A stretch of DNA of 64,000 nucleotides from Lichenostomus cassidix (taxonomy: Eukaryota > Chordata > Aves > Passeriformes > Meliphagidae), in NCBI GenBank assembly GCA_008360975.2, contig CM039184.1:68179056-68243055 (forward strand), given 5' to 3'. Every line of letters begins with the position of its first letter. Within the stretch, counting starts at the first letter, position 1. Position numbers and translations under genes: made by a program. Positions 49,696 to 63,575 of this stretch are shown here, piece after piece. A model generated the notes under the pieces. It was not told where the DNA came from. It saw nothing but the letters and a program-made list of their open reading frames with translations, and did not search any database.

Positions 49696-50520
49696 TATTG
49701 AGGGATTATTTTAGAATAATGGGCTTGCAATGGAATGGAGGTATTTTGGTTATTATCTGTCTGTATTAATATAACAGTGTGAAAATATAAAGACACCACT
49801 TCAGAAAACATACAAGGAAGAGAAAGAAAGGATAAGAGTAGATAGTGGAAAGATATCACCACCCATCTAGCAAGCAGACTTGATTGTTGTTATTTGATGT
49901 CCTCTGGTTGAAGTGATGGTCTCCATCTTGATCAGCTGGGAGCCCCAAAACCACGAAGTTCAGTGGGTTAATAAATGTTCGGGTTTATGTCAGACAACCC
50001 CTCCCTTACTGGGGGTCAGTTTTACACTGTCTGATGTAGCAGTCCTCTGGTGGAAGGCCCCAAAAATCAGTCAGGGGTAACTCTGGGGGTCTTTGATGGT
50101 TTGTGACACCTTCCAAGGCGTGACAGCTGCCTCTCATGCTGGTGTGGTTGAGCCAGTTGAACCCCATCAGAAGGGATGAAAACCTTCAGGCCTGTGTGTG
50201 AATGTCCTGCTCTTTCCCAGGGAGAAGTTGGACAACTGAGCCTGTTATCTAAGGGAGGACATTGTCATGATGAAAAGCATTATCCCACCTGTTCAGGTCT
50301 GCTTCTTATCTGCCTGCTCCCTCCTCTGGCTCAAACCCCAGCTTGTAGCCTGTGCTGGTGGGTGCTCACCTGCTCTGCCCCTGGGCTGTGACCTTGCAAA
50401 CCTGACCTCAGCAAAGCACCCACTGCTATTGCAAATGGCTGATTGTTTGAGCCACTAACCCTTAACATTTCAGTCTCATGCAATCCTACTGTAGAAATGG
50501 CAGTGACTAAAGAATAGAAT

Positions 50521-50546
50521 TTTTTTTTATTTTTTTTTTTTCTTCT
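50521..50546. repeat. T-rich tract
   Basis: T8, A, then a long T run and CTTCTAG. It mimics a splice acceptor, but no plausible exon follows. Confidence 0.8.
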
Positions 50547-50848
50547 AGGCTAGTAGGTTTTAAAGAACTGAAATGCACTGCTTAGGTTTGTTAGGACATT
50601 AAGTCCATATTTCTATCAAACAGCAACAATGTCATCTTTAAAATCCTGTCAGGTTGTTAACAGGCTGCGTGTCACTGTGATTTAGTGTCTGAGGAAGTCT
50701 GTTGAGAACCTGCCACTGGCTGGAGCAGGATGGGATCAGGGTGCATGGCTTTGCATGGCTGTACTCTATGTATATATTGTAAGTCCAGAAAAATGTATGT
50801 ATATACAAACCACATATTTTGTTTGTGCTTTGAGTCATGATTTTAATC

Positions 50849-51000
50849 TCATAGAATCACAGAATGGTTTGGGTTGGAAGGGACCTTAAAGACACCTTCC
50901 ACTAGACCAGGTTGCTCAAAGCCCCATCCAACCTGGCCTTGAAAACTTCTAAGGAGGATGCACAGCTTCCCTGGGCAACCTGTTCCAGTGCCTCACCTCT
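50849..51000 (-). mobile_element. CR1 LINE 3'-end fragment
   Basis: The plus strand reads CATAGAATCACAGAATGG, GGTTGGAAGGGACCTTAAAG, CCCCATCCAACCTGGCCTTG and CCCTGGGCAACCTGTTCCAG, the reverse complement of a CR1 end. It stops sharply near 51000, giving about 150 bases, with low divergence compared with the other fragments here. Confidence 0.92.
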
Positions 51001-51127
51001 ATGTCTGTTCTCCATCTATACATCTATTCATCTCTCTTAATCTCTACATCTTTTTGTTGTAACTCCTTTGTACAGTAACCTTAGTTACCTTTCTCCTCAG
51101 TACTACACTGCATATGGTGTGGGGATG

Positions 51128-51152
51128 TAGTTTATAACTATAGTTTATAACT
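51128..51152. repeat. 13-base tandem duplication
   Basis: TAGTTTATAACTA is immediately repeated (TAGTTTATAACT), a small slippage duplication. Confidence 0.8.
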
Positions 51153-52871
51153 GATACTAGAAGAGCTTTTTTTAAAGAGTTTATCTCAGTGCTCAGCAAA
51201 AGCCTTTCTGGAAGTTTCAAGTGTGCTAAATCTTCAGAGATTCAATACCATTGCTGGCTTTGTTCTTTAGGACAGCAGTAAGTAAACTTAAAAATGTGGC
51301 TGAACTCCATCTGCCATATTCAGAAGTCTTAGAATCTACAAAGCTTAGATTTTCCTACTACTGTCAGGAAATGTAAGTGCATTCTGCAGTTTTGCACAAA
51401 AATTTCTGGGAGCTAAAATTATTAGTTTATTAGTTTTCTTTGGATTTACTGCAATTCTGTTCGTCAGCAAACCATATGCTATCCTTTAACCAAAAGAACA
51501 GATTTTCTGTAGCTACTATAGCTATTTGGAATTATAATTTTTTTCATTTGCATAATGAGTTAGGAAATTCTCATGCATAATATGATTTATTAAATTTAAG
51601 GTTAAAATCAGGGTTAAAATTATCCTGTTGAATACTGTGACCTTAATACTGTGTTTGCAAGTCTCCTTAGGAGCTTAATGCATTCAGATTTATACTAACT
51701 TGAGTACAACCCATTTATTTTTCTGACCCTTTTGTCTGCACTATGATTTACCCATGCTGGATATTGTTTTCTTTTAAATACTGTAAAGTCTTTGCTTGAA
51801 GCAAAACTGCTCTCCAGGTTTTCTCTTGGAGGTAATTTCCTTCAGGCTACTTTTTAACTTTCTGAAATGCAAAGTAATTGCAGTTCAGGTTTTAATTTTA
51901 TGGTTTTTTTCTCATTTTCAAGAATATGCTGCCTGGACACATCACTTTGTTATTTAAAGGGCTGATAAATGTGTCTAAGTTGTATTAATTTATGTGGCAA
52001 TAGAATTCAAATTAATGCTAACCAGAAGATCTTTTAATGCATGAGTAGTATGAAAGGTATAATTAAATCTCTCTGAAAAAAATTACAGGATATTTCATTA
52101 ATGTCAGTTACATAGTTTTAGCCCTTAAATAATTTTTCTTTGTTACAGATACTTTTCAGAGTTGTCTCTACCAGAACCTTTGAAAATGTATGTCTTAAGA
52201 AAACAGTAATTCTTCCCCTTCATATGCCCATTGGGCTTATTTTTAGGTTCATATTGTCCTCCCAAATCATGCTTTTACAGATTCCAGAAAGTTCAGTGTC
52301 ATAAAGATGCAGATGGGTTTTTGAGCTATATGCAGAACATTTAGGTAAATACTTAAGATGATGAGGAGTCTTCCTGTAGCAGGTGATTTCTATTAAGAGC
52401 ATCCCAGAGTTCTTTAGTTGAGGACAAACCTGGAAGATTAACCTTCTATCAAGGAATAGACTATGGCAGAACAATTAGCACAGTTGCATTTTTTTGGAAG
52501 AAAAATTGTTTGCCGTGTGCAGAATTACTCACTTCAACTAATAAGTCTTAAAAAAATGGTTAACTTTGTCATAATCTGGTTCAGTCACTTGTGGAAGAGC
52601 ATTGAACTCTTGCTCACTGCTCAACATGTAGCCTCATCAGGGTGAGTGGAGCCTGATTTCCCTCTTTCTTCTGGCTGTTTTCTTCTTAGTGTTGGGTCAG
52701 CATGTGGTTTGCTGATGTGAACCCACAGCTGGCTCATATTTGGCCTAGCATCCAGGATGACCACAGGTCCTTTCCAGACAGGTACTTTTCAGCCAGATGT
52801 CTGGAGCTCTTCCACTCCAGCTGCAGAATTTTGCACTTCTGGATGAGCCTCCTGAAGTTACTCAGGGTCTA

Positions 52872-52889
52872 TTTTTTTTTTTTTTTTTT
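52872..52889. repeat. T18 homopolymer
   Basis: Eighteen uninterrupted T. Neither flank shows a recognisable retroposon body. Confidence 0.9.
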
Positions 52890-55800
52890 GGCTTTACAGT
52901 AATTTCTTGCCTTCTCTTAGTTTGTAACTTGGAGGTGAAGCACTGAGTTTGTATCATTAGTTATCACTGTGGGTGTTTTAGATTGGCAATGTTTTGCAGT
53001 CCACAGTGCACAGTGAACACACACTAAGCTTGGCTAGCACCAAAGTGAAATTTCTGTGAGTTTTTTCATGAATCAGTGTATGTTTTTGGCTACCTACAGC
53101 TGACAAGATTGTTTGAAATATACCAAATAGCCTTAGGCATTTCTGCTTCAAGAAAGACTTGTTGATTCTTTTCTTAGTGAGAAAGATGGCATTTTTATCT
53201 GATAGCTCAAATAGCAATGGTGGATATTATATTTAGTGCGCAGTGGACTTGAAAGAAATCAATATTCTTTTTAGCTTGCATAAAAAAAATCATAGGTTCT
53301 TAGCAAAACCATAGCATGTAGTATATTGAAACTGCCATTATTTCTTTTTCTGTGGAGACTATCGATTAAAGTTCAGGTACCAGCAGTATCATTTCTGGAT
53401 GAGGGAATATAAGTATGGGCTCTGTAACAGTGATGACTGATATGATTCAGCCATAGGTATGAAAGGTTTTATTTTATTTCACCGGCTGTAGGTTGGTTGG
53501 AGAGACCCAGGTGGGTTTACAGTCCTATCACACCTGCAGGGAATGGGAAAGGTTATGTTGTCAGGTGGGAATCCACTGCTGCAGCCATAGTTCCATGTAT
53601 ACATTTATCTAAAGGCCCATACAATGTGCTTCTCACCATTTCTTTTTCTAGTCATGGAGACTGAAATGCGGAGTTTCTTCATTTTTCAAAGGGAAGATGA
53701 ACAGTAGAAAAACAATGATTTCTATAGGACTCACAGGAAAATTTCTGGCCTGGGTGATAACTGAGTCTGAGGTTATATTAGAATCCTTATATATACAACA
53801 GATCCTGCACAATATTTAAACAAAGTATTCTAGGTTAGATGTGGTGTCAGGATGCATATTCATCCTAAAAATAGCATGTGCTTTCTGTCATGTAAGAGCT
53901 TTGTGTTTGAACTGGACTAATCTCTGGAGTGTATCTTCCTCCTGAGATAAAGTTGTTTTCTTTTTTTATTCCCTGAATTACTCTCCCAGACAGTGAAAGT
54001 GATCCTACCTATTAGAAATACCCCATATGGCTGAAGTGCCTCTCGAAGTGCTTGGTGTACATAGGTCAATGTAGACTGTAGGGGAGGCTTGAGAACAGTA
54101 ATTTGTGGGGAGAAAATCAGGAAGATGTGAGCAAAGGAAAGGCTCTTTGAAGCATTTGATGCATAAGGTTGCTTTTGAACCTGTAATACTTGTTTTTGAA
54201 ATAAATGTATGTGTGAAAACCTCCAAGTGTGAAAACCATGGCCTGGATATCTGTGTAGATTACAAAAGTAAAGAAACAAAAATCTGCACTGAGACCATTT
54301 CAGCTCCTGCTTTTAGTTGTAGGGTTTCCCCTTCCCCGAGTTTTAGCATTTACCAGTTTGCATTTCAGTGGGGGGAAATGTATTAGAAGTCCTAGTCCTT
54401 TCAATGATTATTAGAAGATATTGCCAAATATTTCCAAGTATTTGAATTCTATTCTCTGGAGATCTGATTAGTACTATCAATGCATTGTAACTGTAATATC
54501 TAGATTATCCATGTGTCATGGCCTTTTGGGGACAGCTTTTTGGTGAGTCTGAGAGGGCTTTAGACAGCACATAAAACCTAAGGCTGTCAAGTTCTTTTCA
54601 TTTTTCTTTTTTCTGATGCTCATTGTTTTTGTCACACAAAGAAAAGGAGCAGACCTACTAAACTTTTTGTCAATGCTGAGAATTATCATTGTCTTAGATG
54701 GTGAACAGCACACCAATCTGTAGTGCCCAGAACAGAATTAATCAGTCCTATTTATTTGAGCCAACCTGCTCTAACTTATTTTATATTTAAATACTGGATT
54801 TATTAAATATGGTCTTATTTATGTGACCAATTGTTATTTCACTTGGAGATTTCTTTCAAATATTTTGGCCAAAGTCTGTTTATAGTCATAGCTCATAGAC
54901 AGCTATAATTATACTCCAATTAGCAGATATTCAGAGACACAAACTGTTTCATTTGTTTGAAGGGGTTAGTATCTTGGAAACTGAGAACTTTAGAGAAAAA
55001 CAGTATGCAGTTGCAAATTAAAAACAAAAGAAGAAAACAGGGTGTCTGGCATCTTTGTTAAGGAAGTGGGTGATGCATGAGTCTGTTTTGCCCAAATAAG
55101 AAGTGAACAATTCTATTTACCCCTACGTTTACTCTTCAGTTGAAGTAATTGATGCAATACAAGTGGAGGGGGAGGGAGGTTGGGTTAGGTTTTTTTTTCC
55201 CTTAGTGGAGTTGCTCTGCCTTATAATCCCATTTTTCATGTCTTGCTTTCCATGCTGTTCAGCAGTTCTGAATTATATATAAACCTCACATGTACAGGCT
55301 TTGTCTTGTCTCTCAGTTCACTTGCAAGATTAACACTGCTGTTGACCAAAGTTAAGCAAATGCAATGAAGGCTGATATTTTTCCAATTAATTATTGGAAA
55401 TTGTTCCTGCCTGTGACCATCAGTATTCAGTGCACACTCATACCAGAATAAAATGGTTGGTCATTAGCTTCCAGTTCTCAGTGTCTAAACTTGACATTTC
55501 CTCCAACAAAAAACATCATGGTACTCCTGAAAGATACAGAGATCACTTTTGGAACAAATACACTTGTTTTAGTAGGGCTTTAGAGAGTTGGTTTGGAAAT
55601 TGTAAAACATTGCATTCATCACCATGCTCAAAAGAATGATTTATTCATGTATCTCAGATAGAGTTATTTTTGTGTCTCTGATGGACTGTACTTTGGTAAA
55701 TACAAATCGTTGGACTGTGTCATACTAAAAACTGGTGGCTACAAACTATTTTCCCAGCTGGAAACCATGAGAACTGTGGAAAGTTTCCTTTTCTCCTTTA

Positions 55801-58682
55801 AAAAGGAAAAAGGTCTTTATTAGGATCGATTCTTGTGGTAGCCCTATGTTGATTAATGTGGAAGTAAAATAAAATGCCTTTATGGAATGGGTTGGATGGG
55901 AGAAGCAAAATAACTGTTCTTCCGTTAGGTAATTCATATAGTAATTATTTCTGTAAAAGGAATGTGTAAAGAGGAGAAAATTGCCGTTTTGAAAGGGAGG
56001 CAGAAGGGAGAGCTACTCAATGGTTATTTGTTCATGTCAGAGATGAGAAATTATTTTAAATATGATTTCCTTAATTATTTTATTTAGGTTGTTGCATTAC
56101 ATTGGCTCTCAATGACCATATCTCAGCTTGCTACATAGGTAACTGGCAAGAGCATCATCAGCTCATGAACCAAAGAATCCAGCTTGCTGGCCTGGCAAAC
56201 AAATGGAGCTCCATGGAAGATGTGAAAGTAATCCAAATACTTCAGTAGGAACTGGGGGTTCTTCACCACACTCCAAAATGTACTCCCTCAAATCAGGCAT
56301 TTTCAAATTAATTTCTTTTTCCTTCACTTGTGATGTGGAAGGTGCTGTCTGACAGCCCTGGAAATTAAGTCCTCTATTTCTCCACAGGACAGGTATAGCA
56401 AGGGCGGCAGCAATGCAAGCTTCCCCACACTGTCCTGCCAATGTTCCTCAGCCCAGTTCTGAAGAAGTCACTTCTGGAGGTGAGTGGGTGGAAGAGTCTC
56501 TGTCTGTGCAGAGGCTGCTGCAGGGCAGTGGTTCCTGCAGGACAGGCTGTTGGATGGAGGCTGACCCCTTGTCTTGAGTGAACCAGCAGTCTTTGACAGA
56601 GAACCAGGTTATGTATCATAAAGCAGCATGGGCTGGATTCATTGAGGTTGCATTATTCTGCTTGACAGCTGTCACATTTTGATATTTCTTTGTGGTTGGA
56701 TGGCACCTGTACATTTTTTTTTCTTTTTGCACTGTTTTGTCAATGCTTTATGTACACATCTACGGAGTGGCATGTGAATAACTGAATGCAGCCTGGTTGC
56801 AAATGTGGTACAGAGAAGCAGTTACTGGTGGCAGCCATGTGTGCAAGAGGAGCTGTAGGGCACTAGACCAGGAGGCATGCTTTGAAATGCACCAGGAATT
56901 GATAAGAAAGTGTATGTTGGTTTCCAGTATCTAAATGAACGATTAGGTTTCTGTTGCCAAACCATATCTTAACCATTTCTCTTTTCATAATTACTATGTA
57001 ATTTAGATATTAACATCAATTAAGCTGGTAAACTAATGTTCCTTTTTAGATTATTTTAAAATTAATGAAATCTGCCTATCTGAAGCTAGACACGCAACAT
57101 TCTGTACTATAGGAAAATAAAGAGTATGTATGGTAGTTACAATAGCTATTTGTCATCCAAACCAGAAATATGTGATAAATTATGTGAGAGGCATTAATGA
57201 CTGATGCAAGTTTTCAGAGAAAAAATAATGAGTGCTTACCAGTTTGGGAAATGAATTCTCCTATACAATCCTGGAGTTATTTAAGTACTACATACTTCAA
57301 ATACAGTGAGAAGTATTCTGTTGTCGGCCAAGTTTACATCTCTTAAATACAGAAATAAATCTGAGAAAATGGGAAACAAAGGCTTAGCAAGGCTGTTAGG
57401 TCGTGGTGAATTATTTTCCTAGTTTCAGATGCTGGGTGAAGGATTTGCAATGCCTTGATTGTCATTGGTAGTTGAGGCTGTTAAGTCTGTCTCTGTTTCT
57501 ATGGCTGTTTGTAAACAGGTATGATAACAAGAGATCATAGTACAATTCAATAATTGTATAAATTTAGCATTGTTCCTGTCTGTTTCCACGACATCATAGA
57601 GTAAGAAGAGTTAATTTTCCTAATCAAAATAGAGTTCCCAAAACAGTTTCTTAGTTTTTCTTTACTTTAAAGGATATGAATCAGAATAGTATTCATTCTA
57701 AAACAGTTCCTGACTTTTAATTTTTTAAATTTTTTTCAGCTAGCAGGGGATATGGGCTTTGTTTCATAATTAAAATTAATGCCAAAGTCCTGTTGAAAAG
57801 TCATTTGAGACTGATCCATAAAGTGGAGAACACTTTGAGTATCCTTGTCATGACAATTCATGGCATTAGGATATTTGCTAATAAGTCACCCTACTTATGT
57901 TTGTATGGTGCCAATAAATCATGTGGATTTTTTTTTCCAGCTCTTTTGATTGCAGTGCAGATTGCTAATCTCTTACTGATGCTGAAAAAGCTGTAGAAAG
58001 GTCCAGAGTTGGCCTCCCACACACCTGAAGCCCAGAATTTCAGCTCAAACCTCCCTCTCTGCCATGTAAACCTTTGGAGATAATTATATCCCTTGTCACA
58101 ATTAAACCTTTTTTTATAACAGACTTTATTTTAAATTCAAGTACAAAAATACAGTTAAATCATTGTCAGTACAAACACAAAAGAATGGTCATACAGACTG
58201 TTTTCTTCACACAGTATTTATTCATACCACATTCATCTTTCTGTCTCTGCATCTGCTTTCTGTGAATACTAATTAATACAGTCTGATTTTTTTTCTGCAT
58301 ATTTACACTGAATAGTGGTGATCTAAAAGGAGCACACTTGTAAACCATCATATGACCCAGAGCATTCCAGGGCATGATAATCCTCACATCCTTGATCCTA
58401 GAGTCCTAACTTACACAAATCTGTTGTTTCCACTGTGATTGCTTCCATGAGAAGAGGCTTTGGCATTATGTTCATCGTTGCAGATCCCTATCTTAAGAGC
58501 TTCCACTTTATCAACTTGTCTTTACCTCCAGTTATATCCTAGTGATTGTACAGCCTCTCAGAGCTTGTGCCCAGGGACTGGGAGTAGAGGAGAGTTAAAC
58601 CAGTCTTTCAAGAGGGTACATAGATATCTTTGCTGAAGATGCACTAAATTGGTTTGAGGCTTGAGGCTTAATTTACAAACTC

Positions 58683-58704
58683 TTTTTTTTTTTTTTTTTT
58701 TTTT
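58683..58704. repeat. T22 homopolymer
   Basis: The longest pure homopolymer in the window, preceded by ACTC and followed by CCACCAAGC. It could be the poly(A) of a minus-strand retroposon, but the right flank has no AATAAA close enough to support that. Confidence 0.9.
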
Positions 58705-60894
58705 CCACCAAGCACTAGATAACAGAGTTTAAGGGACATAGAATTTTGGATCAAGTGTCAGAGACAGAGGTTGCAAACATGAAATAAGAAACACTTTGGG
58801 TTCACATTGAATAATGTGTGGTCTTTGCACAGTTGGGAAATCCTTATGCTAAATGTTGTTCCTTTTATGACTTTCTGTCTGTGAAGATAATATAGATCTG
58901 TATTTATATTTGATCCAGAAGGGACTTTGCTTATTCCTAGTCTTCTGGAGATGTGTCTTGAAAAGCAGGTTTGGAGCTAGGTTGGAATACACTGGTCTGT
59001 GTGTGATGATCTGGAAGGAACTGTGTAATGTTAGATTATTCAAAAGGAAGTGTTTATTTGAGGCACTTAGAAATGTTTCATGTGTCAGCATTGGACTTCT
59101 AAAAATAAATTACTGAGATACAGCAGAAGGAAATGCCTTCTAATCAAAACTTTATGCCACTGGCATGTGTAAGTAAAAGGGAGACTAAAGTACCAAAGCT
59201 ATCGGAAATGAAATCTCATTGCTCAACTATAAGGCTGTGCAACAGATTTCATAGACTTATCCACAGTTAAAATATGCTTCTGTGATGTTACTGTTTAGAA
59301 TTACTGGGATTGTTGGAAGGAATTTATCACTTGTCTGTCTGGGTTTTGTGAAGGACTAAGTTTTTACCCTCCATTAGTCTTTAGGTTCACAGTTTTAGTC
59401 CAGCAGTTTGTGACAAGAGACCATTATCAATCAGCAGCTGTATAACAGAGTATATGAAAAATTCTTGGTTTAAGTTTGTTTCGTGTTCTACAGCAATACT
59501 GTGGCATCTGTAAAGGTTTAAGTGTTGCCACACATGGAGCTCATTGTAGAACCATTGCCAATGCTGTGAATTCTTACAGGGCAGGGAATACATTTTTCTG
59601 TGCACACATAAAGCCAACACTGTCTAAGTCTTTGGATATTCTGGTGATGCAGGTAATATGTATTTATAGCAGACTCTGTGCAAGAAAAAAACAAGCAAAT
59701 AGTCCCCCAAGTCCCACTATAAAATTTTCACCATTTAATTATTTTCTTTTAAATGCCTAGAAAATTAAGGCTTATTTAAATAGCTTTTGAGAGTGCAACT
59801 TTAATCTTGTAGCAGAGTATTTGAACTCAGATGTAGAAAACAGCTCAACCAAAAAAATGCTGCATACACAGGATGAGATAGGCAAACAAAAATGAAAAGG
59901 TGATATAGAATGTAAATCCTCTTTCAGGATTCTTATGAAAATGCCATCTTGATTACCATAATGACAACACAGTTAACCATCATCCTCTGTGTTCCATAAA
60001 ATCCTGACTCACAAATGAGCTGAGTTTTCACGAAGTATCAGATCAACTACAAAACCCCATGTGAACTGGTTGCTGATTTTGTCATTCTTTGATTCCTAAG
60101 AAGACTGATGAGATCTAACAGCTCAAGAGTATTGAGATTGATGAAATCTAAATTTCCCGTAAGTTTTTTCTACTTTAGTATGCAGTGGATGGAAAAATTA
60201 GCAGAGTAAATACTGAGACCCTAACATAATGAGATTTTCTGGGGCAGAAGGAATGTTTGTTTGCACTTAAATACTGTTTGCAATTTCTTTCTTAGGCTCA
60301 TCCACTCTGCATTTGGAGTTGATAGTGAATTTCTCCTGCACTTTAATGGTTGTTGTGCCAGGAGGCTGTGGATTTTTGTAGATTTTCTTTTGCTTGATCA
60401 AATACTCTAGGCTCTTACAGGGAGATGAAGCAAATTAGGAAATGTGGGTTTTGGGTTTTTTTAAATACTTAAGAATGTGCTTCAGGAAATAGAAAACTTA
60501 ATTTGTTTTAAAGGACAGATGCATCTTAAAAAGCACTTAAATTTTAATCAATCCCTTAATTTTTATTAATCTGTAATTATTAAAGCCCCAGTGATTAAAA
60601 TCCCAGGAAATTGATTTGAACTTACAAGCTGAGTTGTTAGCTGGAATTTAGAGGTTTTGCTATAACAGTCTATCAGATCCTATCTGTGTGTTAAGTGCTG
60701 AATGACCTTGTGCCATTTACACTGCTCTGTGGTGTGTCAAAAGAAAAACTTAATTTGATAATTAAGTAGGAGAGAATGAAAAAATATATTCTGGCAGTTT
60801 GTGACCAGGTTGGGAGAGGAATGTCCTGTTTGTTCTCTAGGATGGAATCAGTGGAGATAACTTAAATATTACATTTATTCTGGATAGCAAATGC

Positions 60895-60918
60895 TTTTTT
60901 TTTTTTCTTTTTTTTTTT
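60895..60918. repeat. T-rich tract
   Basis: Two T runs separated by one C, then GTAGCAG. It is acceptor-like, but no downstream exon could be supported. Confidence 0.85.
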
Positions 60919-63535
60919 GTAGCAGTATTTACACCAACATTGTTGGTTTGTGAGAGAAGAGTCTCTGTGCTAGTTTACTTAATTTTCTGAGAGTGCTGGA
61001 CTGAAGGCTGCCTATTTGTGTCAGGTAGAGCACAATGGGACAGTATTCTTTAGCCTCCAGAACTACGAAAAAATGGTCAAAACAATTGATGTGTAATTGG
61101 AGAGGAAATTTTAATAGTAAATAAGTTTTGGGGTTGTGTTTCTCTTAGGATTTTGCGTTGGTTTTGCTTTTATTGCTTGTTTTAAATTGAGGCTTGGCTG
61201 CCAAGCTCTAAATGGTCGGGAATAGTTTGAAGGTCTGTTTGGAAGTAATTCATTCAGTATCATCTCCTGCCTGGCAGCTGATGGGTTGTGCTGTCCCTGA
61301 TGGAGCAGAGGACCCTGGAAGACCTTTGGGGGCCCTGTAGGGTGGTGCTGCTAGATTAATGCTGATGCTGCTTCTTCCTTCCCTCCCCCTGCTTTCCTCT
61401 GCATCTCCCTCTCCATAAAATACCTTCTTGGCTAAATGCTTGTGCAGAAGAAAACTGATGTTCTGGCCTGTGTACTTTGCCTGTCCTGGTTTTACAGCTG
61501 ACAGTGCAGTGTCTGTGACAAGTGCACTGTGAACTTGCTGCCTCTACCCTTGAATCTCTTGGTAAGTGTATAGGGATTTCTGGTGTGGAGTAATGTCTCT
61601 GTTGCTGGAGATGGTGCAAGTCTATGTTTTCTTGTAACTTGGACTGGAATCTGACACAAATTCTGAGCAGAACTCCTGCTGGTTTTGAGCTGAACACTTC
61701 ACAAGGTGAAGGAAGCTGGGAAGCAAATTGAGTTGAACCTTGCCTGCAAGTAATAAAATTTTTTAATCTGTGGCACTTGTGGTTTCACACTGATAGAGAT
61801 CATTGTGTTCTAGTACCTTCCTAATGATGGTATTTTTCTTCCAAATATTTATTCTCTTTTGCTTATGCTGTTAGCTTGCTTGCATAGAGTCTGTGTGTTG
61901 AAACTCTGCTTAGAGATGAGGCTGTGTCGTGGTGATCTATTCCATACATTGATCCTGCCATTGACTTCCCTTCACGGGAACAGGAAAATGAAGGAAATGC
62001 TACTGTGCTCATGTTAGATACAGAAAAATCTTCTCTGCTCATAGGATCAGTTTTGTAGTATCAATGGGCAAAAGAAACAGCTGAACTGATGTTTCAGGCA
62101 GTTGGCTGTAGAACTGCATGGAAATGGGAGTGGAGGAGTGACTGATATCCACAAATCAACAAAAGCCACTGTAAAATAAAACTAAAGTCTCTCCCATCCT
62201 GGAGAGACTTAAATGGTGCCAGCAAGCAGATTTACTTCTCACCTGACTGGGGCTTACAGGTTAGCTTAGAATTTTCCTTGCAGAACAGGAACTTGTTTTA
62301 CATTGTCTACAGACAGTGTGTCACTAGCTACACTGTGCTTCATCTGAACAGCCAAGTATGCATGTTCTTTCTTTCTTTCCTTGAGCCAAGTAAACATAAA
62401 ATCTAAACGGAACATTTGATGATAGAGAAAAACCTCTATTGTTGCTCACTCTTTTAAAAGATCCAGTACTGTGCTAGAGGGCAGAGCACTGTGTTATGAA
62501 GCCAAATATTTCGCTGAAGTCAGTATTACTAATTTCAATTTCCATGGGCTGTGTCTAAGACCAAGTATAATTAAAATGTTAGATGTCACTTAAAAGTATG
62601 TGATGAATAATGGGACAGAGACAGAGATGCATGGTGGGAAGGGAAGGAAGAGAAGGCTTTCATAGTAAAACTATAGGGTGTGCTCATTTAGGATCACCAT
62701 ACTCTTTGTCCAGTACCATAGAGGATGAAAATCCTAATCATGCCAAGAGCTGAACAGCTGTTGCCCTTCTATACAAACTGATGCCTTCAAGGGTCCATTT
62801 ACAGAAAAATAAAACTGGGAGGATGGAATGGGTACACATAACAGGACAGGCTAAGCCAATTAAATTTGCAGTATGTAACTATGTACATATATGTAAAAAG
62901 GTATATATCTGTGTATTGGCAGTATATGATTTTTTTTCCTTTTCTCAAAGCAGGATAAGGTTTTGCATTTAATTTTAAATGTTTTCCCTTTGATCTGCCT
63001 CTTTAAATCTGATTGAGGGAAACAGAATGTTCTGTTATTGGGACATAAGCGGCTCTGCTATGCATTTCCTATTTTGAGTGCTTTGGGATTGTTATGTGTT
63101 TTTATAGTAATAAGTTAAATAAATAGACCTGTATCAGCAATTCTGAGGATATGAGCTTAGTGTGCACACATCTGTTGTGTATATTTGATGTGTCCCCCCT
63201 GCCTTTCCAATAAGCCTTTTGAGATGTCTTTTCAGTATAGTTACCCTGCAGTGCTTGGTAATGTTGACCATGGTTCTGTGACCATAACTATAATATTCTG
63301 AACATAAAAGATAAATTCTTCTATCTGTTCAGTTTTCTTCTCCTCTTTCTATTTAGCCTCTCTTTGTCTCTTCTGGTGAAGTGCTTCTGTACTGAGTACT
63401 CCACAGAAGAAAAAACTGGCATACTGACATCCTAAATGTTCCTTTTGGTACCTTCTACTCTTTGAAGTTTTTGAGGATTGGGAAGGACTTGGCAGTACCT
63501 GAGTGTGCACATGAATGATTTTCGCCCCCGCTGTT

Positions 63536-63575
63536 CTTGCTGGCAGATGGTCCTTGAAGGACTTTTGCCAGCAAG
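63536..63575. repeat. 40-base imperfect palindrome (hairpin)
   Basis: CTTGCTGGCA (63536-63545) pairs exactly with TGCCAGCAAG (63566-63575). Inside it, GTCC (63550-63553) pairs with GGAC (63559-63562) around a TTGAA loop. Only a small 4-by-3-base internal bulge separates the two stems. It is not part of a repeat I know. Confidence 0.85.

Noticed and set aside
48061..60921. Acceptor-like poly-T tracts ending in TAG at 48083, 50547 and 60920
   Set aside because: None is followed by a frame encoding the expected PPP2R2 propeller peptide or by a credible donor. Poly-T tracts are common in this intron.
61501..61530. 8-bp inverted repeat ACAGTGCA / TGCACTGT
   Set aside because: Arms too short and spacer too long to separate from chance in a window of this size.
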